From: UBA822 sp036336795
GTDB taxonomy: Bacteria > Gemmatimonadota > Gemmatimonadetes > Longimicrobiales > Gaopeijiaceae
Length of the DNA stretch: 31,514 nucleotides
Direction: 5' to 3'
Assembly: GCA_036336795.1 (NCBI GenBank)
Contig: JAYZFL010000021.1
Span: 1-31,514, forward strand
A program made the translations under genes and the position numbers. The notes beneath the pieces were generated by a model. The model ran no database searches and was not told the DNA's origin. It saw only the letters and a program-made list of their open reading frames with translations. Positions within the stretch are counted from its first letter, which is position 1; each line of letters opens with the position of its first letter. Of the stretch, positions 1 through 9,400 are shown piece after piece.

Positions 1-1
1 A

Positions 2-541
2 TCACGTTTTCCGGCACTGACAGAAATTGTTATGACAGGTCATTCGGCGGGCGGACAAGTCGCCCACCGATATGCCGCTGCGAGTCGTGCTGAGGAGAAC
101 TTCGGGGCCGTCTCATTTCGTTATGTTGTGGCGAATCCATCGACGTATCTCTACCTCCGTGCCGAGCGAGAAGTGGACAGCACCTTCGTCGTCCCCGATG
201 TATCAGGATGTCCGGACTATGACGACTGGCACTACGGCCTGCGATCACTCTACAACTACGCAACTGTGGTTGGAATGGACACGATCCGGGCCCAGTTGGT
301 GCGCCGGGACGTTCGTATCCTCCTCGGGAGCGCCGATACCCTCAGTGCGCAATTAGATGTTAGCTGTGGTGCGAACCTGCAGGGTCGACATCGGTTTGAG
401 CGAGGTCAAACCCTTGTACGCTTCATGGACTGGCTCTCTAGCTCCCATCGGCACCAGGAGATGATCGTCCCTGGCTCAGGGCACTCAAGCAGTGGCATGT
501 ACCTCTCGGACGTGGGTCTCTCTGCCTTATTCGGTACATAA
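2..541 (+). CDS. alpha/beta hydrolase, C-terminal part (5' truncated by window edge)
   Basis: The reading frame is open from base 2 with no start, so the N-terminus lies outside the window. The first visible residues lead into a nucleophile elbow, GHSAGG (Ser codon near base 44), the classic catalytic serine of alpha/beta hydrolases. Further on, LLGSADT supplies a likely acidic residue and GSGHSSSGM the likely catalytic histidine. A stretch around YVVANPSTYLY and a later LDVSC resemble a family of uncharacterised extracytoplasmic hydrolases found in bacteria and fungi, but no substrate can be named. Ester or amide hydrolysis is inferred from the triad only. The first in-frame ATG at base 32 lies just before the GHSAGG motif and cannot be the true start, because the N-terminal strands of the fold would be lost. 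Confidence 0.8.
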   Translation, partial: SRFPALTEIVMTGHSAGGQVAHRYAAASRAEENFGAVSFRYVVANPSTYLYLRAEREVDSTFVVPDVSGCPDYDDWHYGLRSLYNYATVVGMDTIRAQLVRRDVRILLGSADTLSAQLDVSCGANLQGRHRFERGQTLVRFMDWLSSSHRHQEMIVPGSGHSSSGMYLSDVGLSALFGT

Positions 542-646
542 CACGAAGAACGAGCAAGGCCATAGGGCGTTATGACGCAGGTGTTAGAACAGCATTCTAG
601 TTCTCGTTACGCCGTCACAACTCCTCAGTCAGTTAAGGGAGCGGCC
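542..646. other. short intergenic gap between convergent genes
   Basis: This gap of about 105 bases lies between the convergent hydrolase and DUF1028 genes. I see no T-tailed hairpin and no credible coding potential in it. The plus-strand reading frame that starts at 572 runs antisense into the DUF1028 gene and is treated as a shadow. Confidence 0.4.
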
Positions 647-1426
647 TCACCGACGGTTTCTCCGGGCTGCAGCGATCTCCACGAGTCTCCGAAGTTCCCG
701 GATCGGTTGATCGTGGTCGTCCACCTGGAGCCTCAACACTACGTCGTTGTTCAACCACACCCCCCCATCCTCCTTGACGATCAGCATCGCCGCCGATTGC
801 ATACCCCGACGGTCACCGCCCGCTGCTTGTCCGGCTTCCAGAGCGGCCAATAGGCGGAACGACAGGTGGCCTTCCGTTTCTTCGAAGGCCTGCACCATCT
901 GTTCTACTACTTCGGGTCCAGCCAGAATATTGCCCTGTGCCGAGACATACCGTCCCAACTTCTGACCCGCCCAGTCACTGGCTCTTGGACCGGTATGGGT
1001 GGAGACCTCTCCGCGAGCGTTCATTACGGAAAACTGCCGTCCTTCGATGTTCCAGCGCTCCGGACGAGGGTTAGGATCGTCGCTTAGCACCCGATCGATG
1101 ACCTGTGCCGGCATCAAACCTTGTCGTAGGAGTTCCAATGACTGCGGGCCATAGCTCACATCAACTACTGCCTGAGTTGCCACGACTCCAACCCCCGCTT
1201 CCCCCCACAACACACCGTTTCCGACCGAGAATACCCGAGATTGCACCGCGCCTCCAATCTCTCCGGTTTCAGCGTCGTAGCCGAGAATGGAGAAGGTAGC
1301 TACCGGGGGCCATGGACCTGAATTGACCGATGGGTTGGACTGCGCGACCAACGAGGGGGGTGACACCAACAGCACCCAGAGCGTGGAAATAATGGTGCGA
1401 CCGTGAGTGGACCCGATCAGGTACAT
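647..1426 (-). CDS. DUF1028 family secreted protein
   Basis: The protein is 259 residues from the chosen start. After a signal peptide (basic N-terminus, hydrophobic stretch, VAQ cleavage region near residue 29) comes the typical DUF1028 core. It begins ATFSILGYDAETGEIGGAVQSR, continues with a GEAGVGVVATQA segment, an NIEGRQFSVMN segment and AQGNILAG, and ends in AGGDRRGMQSAAMLIV. DUF1028 proteins belong to the Ntn-hydrolase-like fold, but their enzymatic role is not established; some occur fused to peptidoglycan-binding or peptidase domains. I chose the ATG at 1426 rather than the codon at 1486 because AAGGA lies about 8 bases upstream and the signal peptide then begins at residue 1. It is divergent from lspA. 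The fold assignment is firm and the function unknown. Confidence 0.88.
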   Translation of the reverse strand: MYLIGSTHGRTIISTLWVLLVSPPSLVAQSNPSVNSGPWPPVATFSILGYDAETGEIGGAVQSRVFSVGNGVLWGEAGVGVVATQAVVDVSYGPQSLELLRQGLMPAQVIDRVLSDDPNPRPERWNIEGRQFSVMNARGEVSTHTGPRASDWAGQKLGRYVSAQGNILAGPEVVEQMVQAFEETEGHLSFRLLAALEAGQAAGGDRRGMQSAAMLIVKEDGGVWLNNDVVLRLQVDDHDQPIRELRRLVEIAAARRNRR

Positions 1427-1600
1427 GAATGGATTCCTTAAGTCTGGTTCATCGCGTAGTGACTCAGTTGAGTAAGCGCTGCGCAATGTCGCTACCTAGG
1501 GTAAGATTGGGAAGGCCGTGTAGGCTCTAGCGTTCGAAGAGAACCTCTGCGAAATTCGGGCGCCTCAAGTATTCCGGATTCCACGAAAACCAGAAAGCCA

Positions 1601-2137
1601 GTGAAAGAGAAAATTTCCGTCATAGCCGGTATATTTCCGATCGTGATTCTAGCAGACTTAATCACAAAGAACTGGGCTCTTTCGGCGCTTGCTGGAGGGC
1701 AACGGATCGAGTTATTCGGTGGGATCATCCCTCTTACACTCGCGTTCAATCGGGGTGCAGCGTTCGGCCTCTCGTTGGGCAGCAATCCTCGTTGGTTCTT
1801 CATCCCGATTACGATTCTTGCCCTGATGCTGCTAATCGTTCTCCTGATACAGGCAGAGGTTCGAGACTGGCTCCGGTTCGTTTCGGTGTCTCTCGTAATC
1901 TCAGGAGCCTTGGGCAACTTGTACGATCGTATGCGTTGGGATCGTGGTGTGGTCGACTTCATTGGACCGATCGATTTGGGTGTGATGCTTTGGCCCATAT
2001 TTAACGTGGCCGACATGGCCATTTCTGTCGGGGCGGTACTGCTCGCTATTTCGTTCTGGAGGGAAGAGCAGAGAGATCGGCTGTGTTCGTCCGAGGCAGG
2101 CGACGAGGGTATCGTGTCCGAACCAGGAAACAGCTGA
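1601..2137 (+). CDS. lspA: signal peptidase II (prolipoprotein signal peptidase)
   Basis: This 178-residue inner-membrane aspartyl peptidase cleaves the signal peptide of diacylglyceryl-prolipoproteins. Four hydrophobic segments are visible (about residues 5-22, 66-84, 92-106 and 130-150). The family signatures are present: DLITK at 19-23, FNRGAAFG at 49-56, GALGNLYDR at 102-110, and the catalytic aspartates D119 in GVVDFI and D138 in FNVADM. The start is a GTG at 1601 with a weak ribosome binding site. No ATG occurs upstream before the in-frame stop near 1502, and the length fits the usual 160-180 residues. Its substrates should include lipoproteins seen in this window. No lgt or lnt gene is adjacent. 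A strong hairpin follows the stop codon. Confidence 0.95.
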   Translation: MKEKISVIAGIFPIVILADLITKNWALSALAGGQRIELFGGIIPLTLAFNRGAAFGLSLGSNPRWFFIPITILALMLLIVLLIQAEVRDWLRFVSVSLVISGALGNLYDRMRWDRGVVDFIGPIDLGVMLWPIFNVADMAISVGAVLLAISFWREEQRDRLCSSEAGDEGIVSEPGNS

Positions 2138-2163
2138 GGGTACGGACCGTGAGTTTCGAAAAT

Positions 2164-2207
2164 CGAGTGGCGGGTACCGGAATTGATTCCCTGGTGCCCG
2201 CCACTCG
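2164..2207. terminator. hairpin between lspA and glnA (bidirectional terminator candidate)
   Basis: Arms at 2164-2178 and 2193-2207 form a 15-base-pair stem with a single G-T wobble and a 14-base loop. The loop itself contains GGAA/TTCC complementarity. It sits between two convergent genes (lspA ends at 2137, glnA ends at 2266). There is no long T-tract on either side, so this may be a weak terminator or an RNA 3'-end stabiliser. Confidence 0.6.
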
Positions 2208-2265
2208 TTCCAGCCAGAACCTTGCAGGCGACGGCAGTGTCGCCCTTCGGACATTAACCCTCTCG

Positions 2266-3684
2266 TCAGAGCATCAAATGCTCGTCTAGATCCTTTTTCG
2301 AGATGTGCAGACGGAATCTGTCTGCTTCGACGAGCTTCGTTTCCACTAGTTTCCGGTGGACATCTTCTCCGATGGCTTCCTTCAGGAATTGGCTGCCATC
2401 AGCAACCTTAACGGCCTCGAAGAGGTCGTGTGGAAGAGCGGTGATATTCATCTCCTCTCGCTCGACCGTCGTTAGCTGATACAGGTCCATGGCCATCGGC
2501 TCGGGGCATTCAGTCTTCTTGCTCAGACCATCGAGTCCGGCCGATAACATGACGCTAAACGCCAGATATGGATTGCACGTGGCGTCAGGGAAGCGCAATT
2601 CCATACGCGTTGCCACCTCGTTGCCTGGTTTGTAGAGCGGAATCCGCACCGCAGCTGAACGGTTCCGTTCCGCCCAGGCTATGTATACGGGAGCTTCGTA
2701 GCCGGGTACGAGTCTCTTGTAGGAGTTGTGCATCTGATTCGTAATGAGAGCGATCTCTCTGGAGTGATCGAGTACACCCGCGATGAAGTGCTTTGCTGTC
2801 GCGCTCAAGTGATGAGGGTCCTTCTTGTCGTAAAATGCGTTTGTCGACTCGTCTTTAAATACGGAAAGGTGAACGTGCATCCCACTGCCATTCTCGCTTG
2901 CGATTGGTTTGGGCATGAAAGTGGCGAACACGCCGCAACGACGAGCGACTTCCTTCACGATGTACTTGTAGGTCTGGAGGTTGTCCGCCATGAGCAGAGC
3001 TTCTTGGTAGCGGATATCGATTTCGTGCTGGGAGGGCCCTACCTCCGAGTGATGGTATTCGACCCGTACTCCCATGGCTTCGAGCGCGAAGACTGTCACT
3101 TCGCGGATGTCGTCACCGATATCAACGGGGTTGATGTCGAAGTAGCCCGCCTGATCAAGCAAGCTGGGCCCGGTCTCGTCTTTGAAGTAGAAGTACTCTG
3201 CCTCGGGACCGATGTTCATGTGAGAGAACCCGTTTTCTTTCAGTCGCCCCAGATTTTTCGTAAGGATGGTCCGTGGATCAGAAGCGTACGGGGTACCATC
3301 CGGAGTGCGGATCTCGGCAAACATGCGTAGTGAACGTGATCCGCCGGGTCGGAATGGTAACGCCTGCGCCGTAGAGGCGATCGGAAAGGCTACCATGTCG
3401 CTCTCTTGAATCCGTTGGTAACCCTCGATTGACGAGCCATCGAATCCCATCCCCTCGGAGAACGCACCGGGAAGTTCTTGCGGGGTGATGGAGAAGGACT
3501 TCAGAAATCCAATCATGTCCGTGAACCAGATACGGACTGAGCTGATTCCGTATTCTTCAACGTATTTGAGGACCTCTTCGGGAGTGGTGAGTGAAAGGCC
3601 GTTTCGGCAACCTAGCTCGTCTACGTAGTCTTCCATTTCTTCACGAAACGCTTCGACTTCGTAGAGTAGGGAATCGAGGCTCAT
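2266..3684 (-). CDS. glnA: type I glutamine synthetase (GSI-alpha-like)
   Basis: This 472-residue enzyme makes glutamine from glutamate, ammonia and ATP and acts as a cytosolic dodecamer. The sequence shows the beta-grasp domain (about 35-120) with GFDGSSIEGYQRIQESDM, and the catalytic domain with GPEAEYF, EVGPSQHEID, NGSGMHVHLS, NRSAAVRIP and RMELRFPDATCNPYLA. The region around MDLYQLTTVEREE and LPHDLFEAV resembles the alpha subtype, which is normally controlled by feedback rather than by adenylylation; that is an inference. About 30 residues precede the usual start of the family and are acidic. The ATG at 3684 is well supported by AGAAGGAG about 7 bases upstream. Expression is probably controlled through the leader at 3746-3896. 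Confidence 0.96.
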   Translation of the reverse strand: MSLDSLLYEVEAFREEMEDYVDELGCRNGLSLTTPEEVLKYVEEYGISSVRIWFTDMIGFLKSFSITPQELPGAFSEGMGFDGSSIEGYQRIQESDMVAFPIASTAQALPFRPGGSRSLRMFAEIRTPDGTPYASDPRTILTKNLGRLKENGFSHMNIGPEAEYFYFKDETGPSLLDQAGYFDINPVDIGDDIREVTVFALEAMGVRVEYHHSEVGPSQHEIDIRYQEALLMADNLQTYKYIVKEVARRCGVFATFMPKPIASENGSGMHVHLSVFKDESTNAFYDKKDPHHLSATAKHFIAGVLDHSREIALITNQMHNSYKRLVPGYEAPVYIAWAERNRSAAVRIPLYKPGNEVATRMELRFPDATCNPYLAFSVMLSAGLDGLSKKTECPEPMAMDLYQLTTVEREEMNITALPHDLFEAVKVADGSQFLKEAIGEDVHRKLVETKLVEADRFRLHISKKDLDEHLML

Positions 3685-3745
3685 AGGTGTAACTCCTTCT
3701 GGTGCTGGGTGGGGAAGGGGGTATAGCGAAGTACATGGGTCGCCC

Positions 3746-3792
3746 CAAAAAGAAAAAACCAGGTCGGTGGAGACACTTCCACCAAGACCTGG
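3746..3792 (-). terminator. intrinsic terminator in the glnA leader (attenuator candidate)
   Basis: Read on the minus strand, arms 3792-3778 and 3771-3759 form a 13-base-pair stem with a two-base bulge and a 6-base loop. A tract of six T, one C and five T follows (3758-3747). This is a textbook rho-independent terminator. It lies about 60 bases before the glnA ATG and downstream of a promoter on the same strand, so it would stop transcription before glnA unless it is bypassed. Confidence 0.85.
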
Positions 3793-3860
3793 TCGGAGCT
3801 GCCGATCCGAAGGTCGCGGGTCCTCAAGGCACCCCTTCCGACGGTGAAATTACATGTGGC
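3793..3860 (-). ncRNA. structured 5' leader upstream of the glnA terminator (riboswitch-like or small RNA)
   Basis: Between the predicted transcription start (about 3860) and the terminator, the RNA can close a helix: GUCGGA (3842-3837) pairs with UCCGAC (3797-3792), enclosing at least two further short helices, one capped by a UUCG loop. The helix abuts the terminator stem directly. GACCU (3815-3811) can alternatively pair with AGGUC (3790-3786) in the 5' arm of the terminator, which would act as an antiterminator. It matches no riboswitch class I can recall. A free-standing RNA of about 115 nt ending at the terminator is the alternative. Confidence 0.45.
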
Positions 3861-3867
3861 ACACGCG

Positions 3868-3896
3868 ATGATAGAGATGGCTTTCGAGTGTGTCAA
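3868..3896 (-). promoter_or_regulatory. sigma70-type promoter for glnA leader
   Basis: On the minus strand a perfect -35 box TTGACA (3896-3891) and a -10 box TATCAT (3873-3868, five of six to consensus) are separated by exactly 17 bases. Transcription would begin near 3860 and run through the leader and terminator into glnA. Confidence 0.75.
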
Positions 3897-4030
3897 CCTC
3901 TGAACTCAAATGACCTCTTGAATACCGTGGTCACAAAGTTGGAAATGGTTGCTCATAGTGGTTCTCTCTGACACTTTCCTAGTGAACTAATCCACTATCG
4001 ACGGGGATCTTGAGCAATTCCGGAGACTTC

Positions 4031-5098
4031 ATGACGGATTTCTTAAACACATCGTTTCTCGGAAACACCCTGCAGAGTTGGGTGATCGCTTTGGCTGTGA
4101 CTCTCATAGTCATGGTGTTGGTGCGGAGTGTTATCGGACTGGTTCTGAGGCGACTGAAGACGATTGCCCAAGAAACTGATACGGAGGTCGACGATCTGAT
4201 CGCCGAGTTGTTGGCTAAGACCCAGTTTCTCTTCGTGGCTCTGGTCGCTCTCTACGCTGGAGCCGTGACGCTCGACCTTCCTCCCGAGATCGACAGCCGA
4301 CTGTCTACGGTGCTGATCCTTGGATTCTTGATCCAGGGTGCACTTTGGGCGAACGGAATCGTGAACTATTTGTTGGACAGTTGGGCAAAGCAGAAGTTCG
4401 AGTCCGATCCCACTATGTCGACAGCGCTCGGTGCGGTCGCCTTCTTAGTTCGCTTCGGTGTCTGGGCTACCTTTGTCATGCTAGCTCTGGATAACGTGGG
4501 AGTTGACGTCGGCCCTCTAGTCGCATCTCTCGGAATCGGTGGGGTGGCTCTTGCGTTGGCACTCCAGGGAGTACTTGGCGATCTGTTCGCGTCCCTGTCC
4601 ATCATCTTTGACGAGCCTTTTGTCGTAGGTGATTTCATTCAGGTCGAAGATCTATCAGGAACGGTAGAACATGTAGGGTTAAAGAGTACTCGGGTACGAG
4701 CGCTCACCGGGGAGCAGTTGGTGTTCTCGAACTCCGATCTCCTCAGCAGTAGGATCAGGAATTACCAACGCCGCCAGGAGCGCCGCTGTGCCTTCGGGTT
4801 GGGAGTGACATACGGAACGTCGCCGGAACAGCTCGAGAAAATTCCGGGCCTCGTACAGGAGATCATCGAGGCTCGGGAGAATACTCGGTTCGATCGATGT
4901 TTCCTTCAGTCACTCGGAGACTCGGCTCTCATCTTTGACACAGTGTATTATGTGAGCGTTCCGGATTTTGCCGATTACGCTAAAGTGCACCAGTCGATAA
5001 ACCTCAAGATCTTCAGGCGTTTCGAGGAAGAGGGGATCGAGTTCGCATACCCGACACAGACCATCCAAGTCGAGGGCGTGGCTCAGGAGAATAAGTAG
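4031..5098 (+). CDS. MscS-family mechanosensitive ion channel
   Basis: This inner-membrane channel of 355 residues opens on hypo-osmotic shock to release solutes. Hydrophobic segments lie at about residues 10-32, 63-80, 90-112 and 130-160. They are followed by the pore-lining helix with the GIGGVALALALQGVLGD pattern. The beta domain (GDFIQVEDLSGTVEHVGLKSTRVR) and the FSNSDLLSSRIRNYQRR region come next, then an alpha/beta C-terminal domain. I prefer the ATG at 4031, which has GGAGA about 5 bases upstream, to the TTG at 4010. The gene diverges from glnA and is convergent with the CNNM-type gene, leaving 29 bases between stops. Small MscS-like channels vary widely, so the tension threshold and ion preference cannot be stated. 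Confidence 0.93.
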   Translation: MTDFLNTSFLGNTLQSWVIALAVTLIVMVLVRSVIGLVLRRLKTIAQETDTEVDDLIAELLAKTQFLFVALVALYAGAVTLDLPPEIDSRLSTVLILGFLIQGALWANGIVNYLLDSWAKQKFESDPTMSTALGAVAFLVRFGVWATFVMLALDNVGVDVGPLVASLGIGGVALALALQGVLGDLFASLSIIFDEPFVVGDFIQVEDLSGTVEHVGLKSTRVRALTGEQLVFSNSDLLSSRIRNYQRRQERRCAFGLGVTYGTSPEQLEKIPGLVQEIIEARENTRFDRCFLQSLGDSALIFDTVYYVSVPDFADYAKVHQSINLKIFRRFEEEGIEFAYPTQTIQVEGVAQENK

Positions 5099-5127
5099 GG
5101 TCGTATCTTCTTAGCCAAGTAGGGGAA

Positions 5128-6369
5128 TCACTGAGTGTCTTGGCCATCGTCGGAGGTCGCGGGAATCAGGACTACGTACTCAACTCGTCGTCCACGCATC
5201 TCCGTGATCTGAAAGTGGCCACCGTCAAATTTAAGCACGTCACCTACACGCCCGACCCGGTTAAGGGCTCCGAAGACATAACCGCTCAATCTGTCGTGCG
5301 GGTCCTCCGGGAGCTCGAGGCCGAGTCGGTCATTAACTTCACGAACCGCTACACCACCCCAGATGCGAACACGGTTATCGGATAGGTCTTCGAAACTCAC
5401 GGGTTCATCTGCTTCATGTTCGTCCTGGATTTCCCCGACGATCTCTTCAATGAGGTCTTCGAGTGTAACCAGGCCGGCTGTGCCTCCGAACTCGTCTATG
5501 ACGATAACCATCTTGGCCCGTTGGGTACGCATCTCCGGGATCAGGTCTTCGACCAATTTAGTGGCGGGCAGGAATTGAATCGGTCGTACGATCCCGGAGA
5601 TCTCCCGAACCCCATCACGCTGAGCTTTCCAAAGGTCACGGGCTAGGAGAAGACCCTCGACTTTGTCCAAGGATTCCGAGTAGACTGGCAGGCGGAGGTG
5701 ACCTTCATCGAGCATGATCCCGATGGCTTCGTCGACTGTGGCTTCACGAGGGACCGCGATCATGTCGGTGCGCGGAGTCATTACTTCTCCTACGGTCACC
5801 TCGTCGAGGCGGATCACGTTCGTCACGACCTGCCATTCATCCTCGTCAATGGTTCCTTCGCGGTATCCAATTTGAGCTAGGACTTCCAGTTCAGCTCGAC
5901 TTACTGTCGATCCTCGAGAGCCCCGCAATACTTTGCTGAAAAAATTGAGGGGAATAAGAATCGGCTTCATGAGTAGCACCATCCATCGGAGTACGTGTGC
6001 GGATGGCACGCCCAGATACTTCCAAAATGTAGCGCCGATAGTTTTTGGGACGATTTCGGAGAAGAGGAGGATGACGAGTGTCAGGACACCCGTGAAGACA
6101 CCGATCCAGGTCTGTCCAAATACCCTGGCTGCGATGGAGCCTCCCAGCGCTGCGCCTGCGGTATGAGCGATCGTATTAAGCGTCAGGATTGCTGCGATAG
6201 GCTCGTCAATTTTCTCCTTCATCCTCTCTAGATAACGCCCGGCCTTGGACCCTTGCTCTTTCAGGACCTGCACGTATGAATGCGTAACCGAGAGTAGGAC
6301 TGCCTCTAGAACGGAGCAGAGGAAGGAGATCGAGAGGGAGATGCCGAGGACCCAAAGAAGCGTTGCCAT
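5128..6369 (-). CDS. CNNM/CorC-type membrane protein with CBS domains (HlyC/CorC family)
   Basis: This 413-residue integral membrane protein has the standard order for the family. A CNNM (DUF21) transmembrane domain covers about residues 1-150 with ALLSVTHSYV-like and SEIVPKTIGATF motifs. A pair of CBS domains lies at about 195-315, starting at VGEVMTPRTDMIAVP and including the IDEFGGTAGLVTLEDLIEEIVGEI segment. A CorC/HlyC transporter-associated domain follows at about 325-405. Relatives are linked to magnesium or cobalt efflux; the hemolysin label is historical. The start at 6369 is an ATG with no strong ribosome binding site. It follows addA by 55 bases on the same strand and may be co-transcribed with it, though a functional link is not evident. 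Confidence 0.92.
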   Translation of the reverse strand: MATLLWVLGISLSISFLCSVLEAVLLSVTHSYVQVLKEQGSKAGRYLERMKEKIDEPIAAILTLNTIAHTAGAALGGSIAARVFGQTWIGVFTGVLTLVILLFSEIVPKTIGATFWKYLGVPSAHVLRWMVLLMKPILIPLNFFSKVLRGSRGSTVSRAELEVLAQIGYREGTIDEDEWQVVTNVIRLDEVTVGEVMTPRTDMIAVPREATVDEAIGIMLDEGHLRLPVYSESLDKVEGLLLARDLWKAQRDGVREISGIVRPIQFLPATKLVEDLIPEMRTQRAKMVIVIDEFGGTAGLVTLEDLIEEIVGEIQDEHEADEPVSFEDLSDNRVRIWGGVAVREVNDRLGLELPEDPHDRLSGYVFGALNRVGRVGDVLKFDGGHFQITEMRGRRVEYVVLIPATSDDGQDTQ

Positions 6370-6424
6370 ACACCGAATTATTGGAGCGTTGGTGCCTTAA
6401 GAACAAGGGGGGACCCCGACAGTG

Positions 6425-9400
6425 TCAAACCACCTTACTGATCACTCCCGCCCCGAGGAACACGAGCTTGCCATCGACGGCGTCCTCGGATAGTCCATAT
6501 TGTTCCTGCACGAAGTCGCAGTAGGCTGTGATCTGTGGCCGATAATACTCCCTGCGGTCGGCAAGCGTGCCACCGTCACCGGGCTTAATCTCATCCGTCT
6601 TGAAATCGAGGACTTCAGCGCCCACGACCTGCCCATCACGCTCAATTAGCACGAGACGGTCGATGAAACCCTCCTGGATTTCCCCGTCCACATGCCGGAC
6701 GAACGGCATCTCGTTTTCAACCCGTGGCTCGGTTCCTGGAACAGCATTGTACGCGTTTCGACTGAGGGAACGCCGGACCTCTTCAATCTCCATCCATCCC
6801 TGAAATGTCTTAACGAGAGCTGTCAGGTCCTCGCCACGTATGCCAGGGGCCACGTTGCCTGCGAGGGCATGCAAGGCGTGATCATCCGGGACTCCGTCCT
6901 CAATCCATTGAATTTTTTCCAACCAGGCGTGCACCGCGGAGCCTCGTTGGCGGGCTGGACCCGCATCAAGCTTGAGATGAAGGCTAAGATCCACATTGGA
7001 AGCGCCTTCGAGGCTTGACGGACTGCGGCGTGCTAGATTCCGACCGGGCTTCTTTGTTGAGGGGCGAAGAAGTGAGTCCTGCCGTTTGGGAGACTTTTTC
7101 TGGTTCAATACTCCTGTAGAATCTGATTCATCACCAAACTCCTTGAACCACCGGGAGTTCCCGGATTCCCACAATACATCATTATCGTCAGCTGACGTAT
7201 CGTCTAGGTCCAAAGCATCACGGATTAGCCGGGCGCTGTTTTTTGCCCGTCCCCCCTCCGGGGGTAGGACCAAGTGCAAAGCGTACCTAGCACGAGTTAG
7301 AGCTACATAGAGAACGCTCAACTGATCCCGCAGATTCATCGCCTCCTGCTCGCGATACGGCCCTTCAACCGTAGGGAAAAGGGCCCGAAGGTCTTTATTA
7401 ACAAGCGGATATACTCGCACCACTGGTCCTGTCTTCGAGTCCCTCTCGGGGATGGCCACACGGTTAGCCTTGGGAGATAGAGGGTGGTAGAGGTCCGGGA
7501 GCACCACTGCATCGAACTCTCCACCCTTCGAATTGTGTACCGTCATCACTTGAACATTGGCCGAGGATGGATCCTGCATAGACTCACCAGCTACGTAGCG
7601 AACGAAGTCACTCGGTCGAAGTGTCGCCCGGTCGTCCCAACGGTACCCAAGTTCCACCAATTGAAGCAGGCGTTGAACCTCCCTCTTATCACACCTATGT
7701 GCGAGATCCTGAACCCACCCTGCCAGCGTAGGGCCATACCCATCAGTGACAAGTCCACTCCGGACTTGGTTTGCCAAATCTCGGGCTGCGCCGTCATCCG
7801 TATAATCCCTGAACCTCACCACTTCGGAAACGGGCGAGCACGCTACATGGTACCGGGCAGCGCTATTAAGGGGGTGGTCAGCTAGCTTCAGGAGCGAGAG
7901 GAGAGCGTTAACGGGGGGAGTGTCCGTTAGGCTTGTGCCCCCCTCACCACTAGCGTCCACGCCCAGATCTTGAAGTTCGTCCATGATATAGCTCAGGACT
8001 TTGTTCTCCCTCACCAAGACGCCGATACTTCGGGTTGGCATCTTTCCCTGTAGGTCCTTGACGACTTCAGCGGCGCGCCGAAGAACCTTCGGTTGGATGG
8101 AGCTGGCCCCTCTATCACTCTGAGTGAGGTGGATGCAAACATGGCCAGGTGAGTCCTTTGCTGGCTGGATTTCCGTAAAGTCCTTTAGCCAATCCGTGAC
8201 GACCTTAGAGCCCACATCAAACTGCCCTATGATCTTATTGGTCGGCATCTTCTCTTTGTCGAAGACCTTGGCGACGAAATCGAGGATTTCGGAGCTCGAA
8301 CGCCAGGACTTGGTCATGGATGTGGGCGTGAGGGCGTACTTCTCTCCTACCTGATGCGCTAATTCTGGACATGCTCCCCTCCATCCGTAGATCGACTGCT
8401 TGGGATCGGCTATGATGACTCCGGCACGCTCCTCGAGATGCCCCGAAAGCAGTTCGTCAGCGACGGGTGAAAGCGCACGCCACTGTAATAGGGATGTGTC
8501 TTGAAACTCGTCGATCAGGATGTGCCGAATTTTCTGATCTAGGCGGTAGTGCAGATGGTCCTGACTTCCCGCGAGATCGAGTTTGCCCAGTAGATATGGG
8601 ATATCTTCAAATCGATAAGCGCACATTCGGCTCTGCACCTCTTCGAAACCGGTCTGTAGGAGTTCGGCTAACCGGCCCATCGCTTTGCCCTGGCGCCTGA
8701 ACTTTGGAGACAGGTCGGCCTGAGCCAGACTCTTGGCTGTCTCGAAGATCTCAATGAAGTCTTCGTCGATAAGGGTGCTGTAGTAGAGGCCATCCTCTGC
8801 TATCACCTTTGCTCCGATCCCTTGACTGAAGACATCAGCCCATTCGAGAGCAGCGATATTAGTTGCGCCACGATCGCGGGCCTTCTCCCAGCGCTTATCC
8901 GGTTCCGGTGGGTCTTTCTGAGTGAAGGGCACGTCGAGCGACCTGAGACGATCTGCTAAATCCTCGGCCTTCTTCTGGAGATTCGCATCCCGAGAGCGTC
9001 TTCGCACACCCAAGTCCGGGATCCAATGATCCTCGGTATTCGGGTCCAACTGCCGGTGGATAAGCAGAAGCTCATCGATTCTTCTTAAGAGGTCCTTGTG
9101 AATTACTCGGTTCACGGAACCTTTATTTAGCCTTCGGAGGAGTCCGGTCCACTCCGACGTGTCGGACTCGGCTAGGACCGTTTGCACGGCTTCGGTGCGA
9201 AGCTGATCCTTTGCCACGTCATCGCTGATAGTCCACCCTGGAGCCAAGCCTAACTCGTGGGAGAAGCTCCGTGCCACACGGATAAAGAACGCGTCCAAGG
9301 TGCTCACGTTCATCTGGTGGAGGTCGATGAGCACCCTGGCTAGAAGTGTCCGGCAAGCCGAGGAATTACCCAACATCTCATTACGGGTATCCTGGCTGAG

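Noticed and set aside
1492..2022. 176-residue minus-strand open frame across lspA
   Set aside because: It is antisense to lspA, whose catalytic motifs are clear, and the translation is rich in Arg and Ser as expected from a shadow frame.
2728..3330. 200-residue plus-strand open frame inside glnA
   Set aside because: It is wholly antisense to a well-supported glnA, and its translation shows no recognisable family or ribosome binding site.
3954..3998. ATAGTGG/CCACTAT inverted repeat upstream of the MscS gene
   Set aside because: Seven-base arms 30 bases apart are expected by chance in an intergenic region of this size, and no promoter is attached to it.
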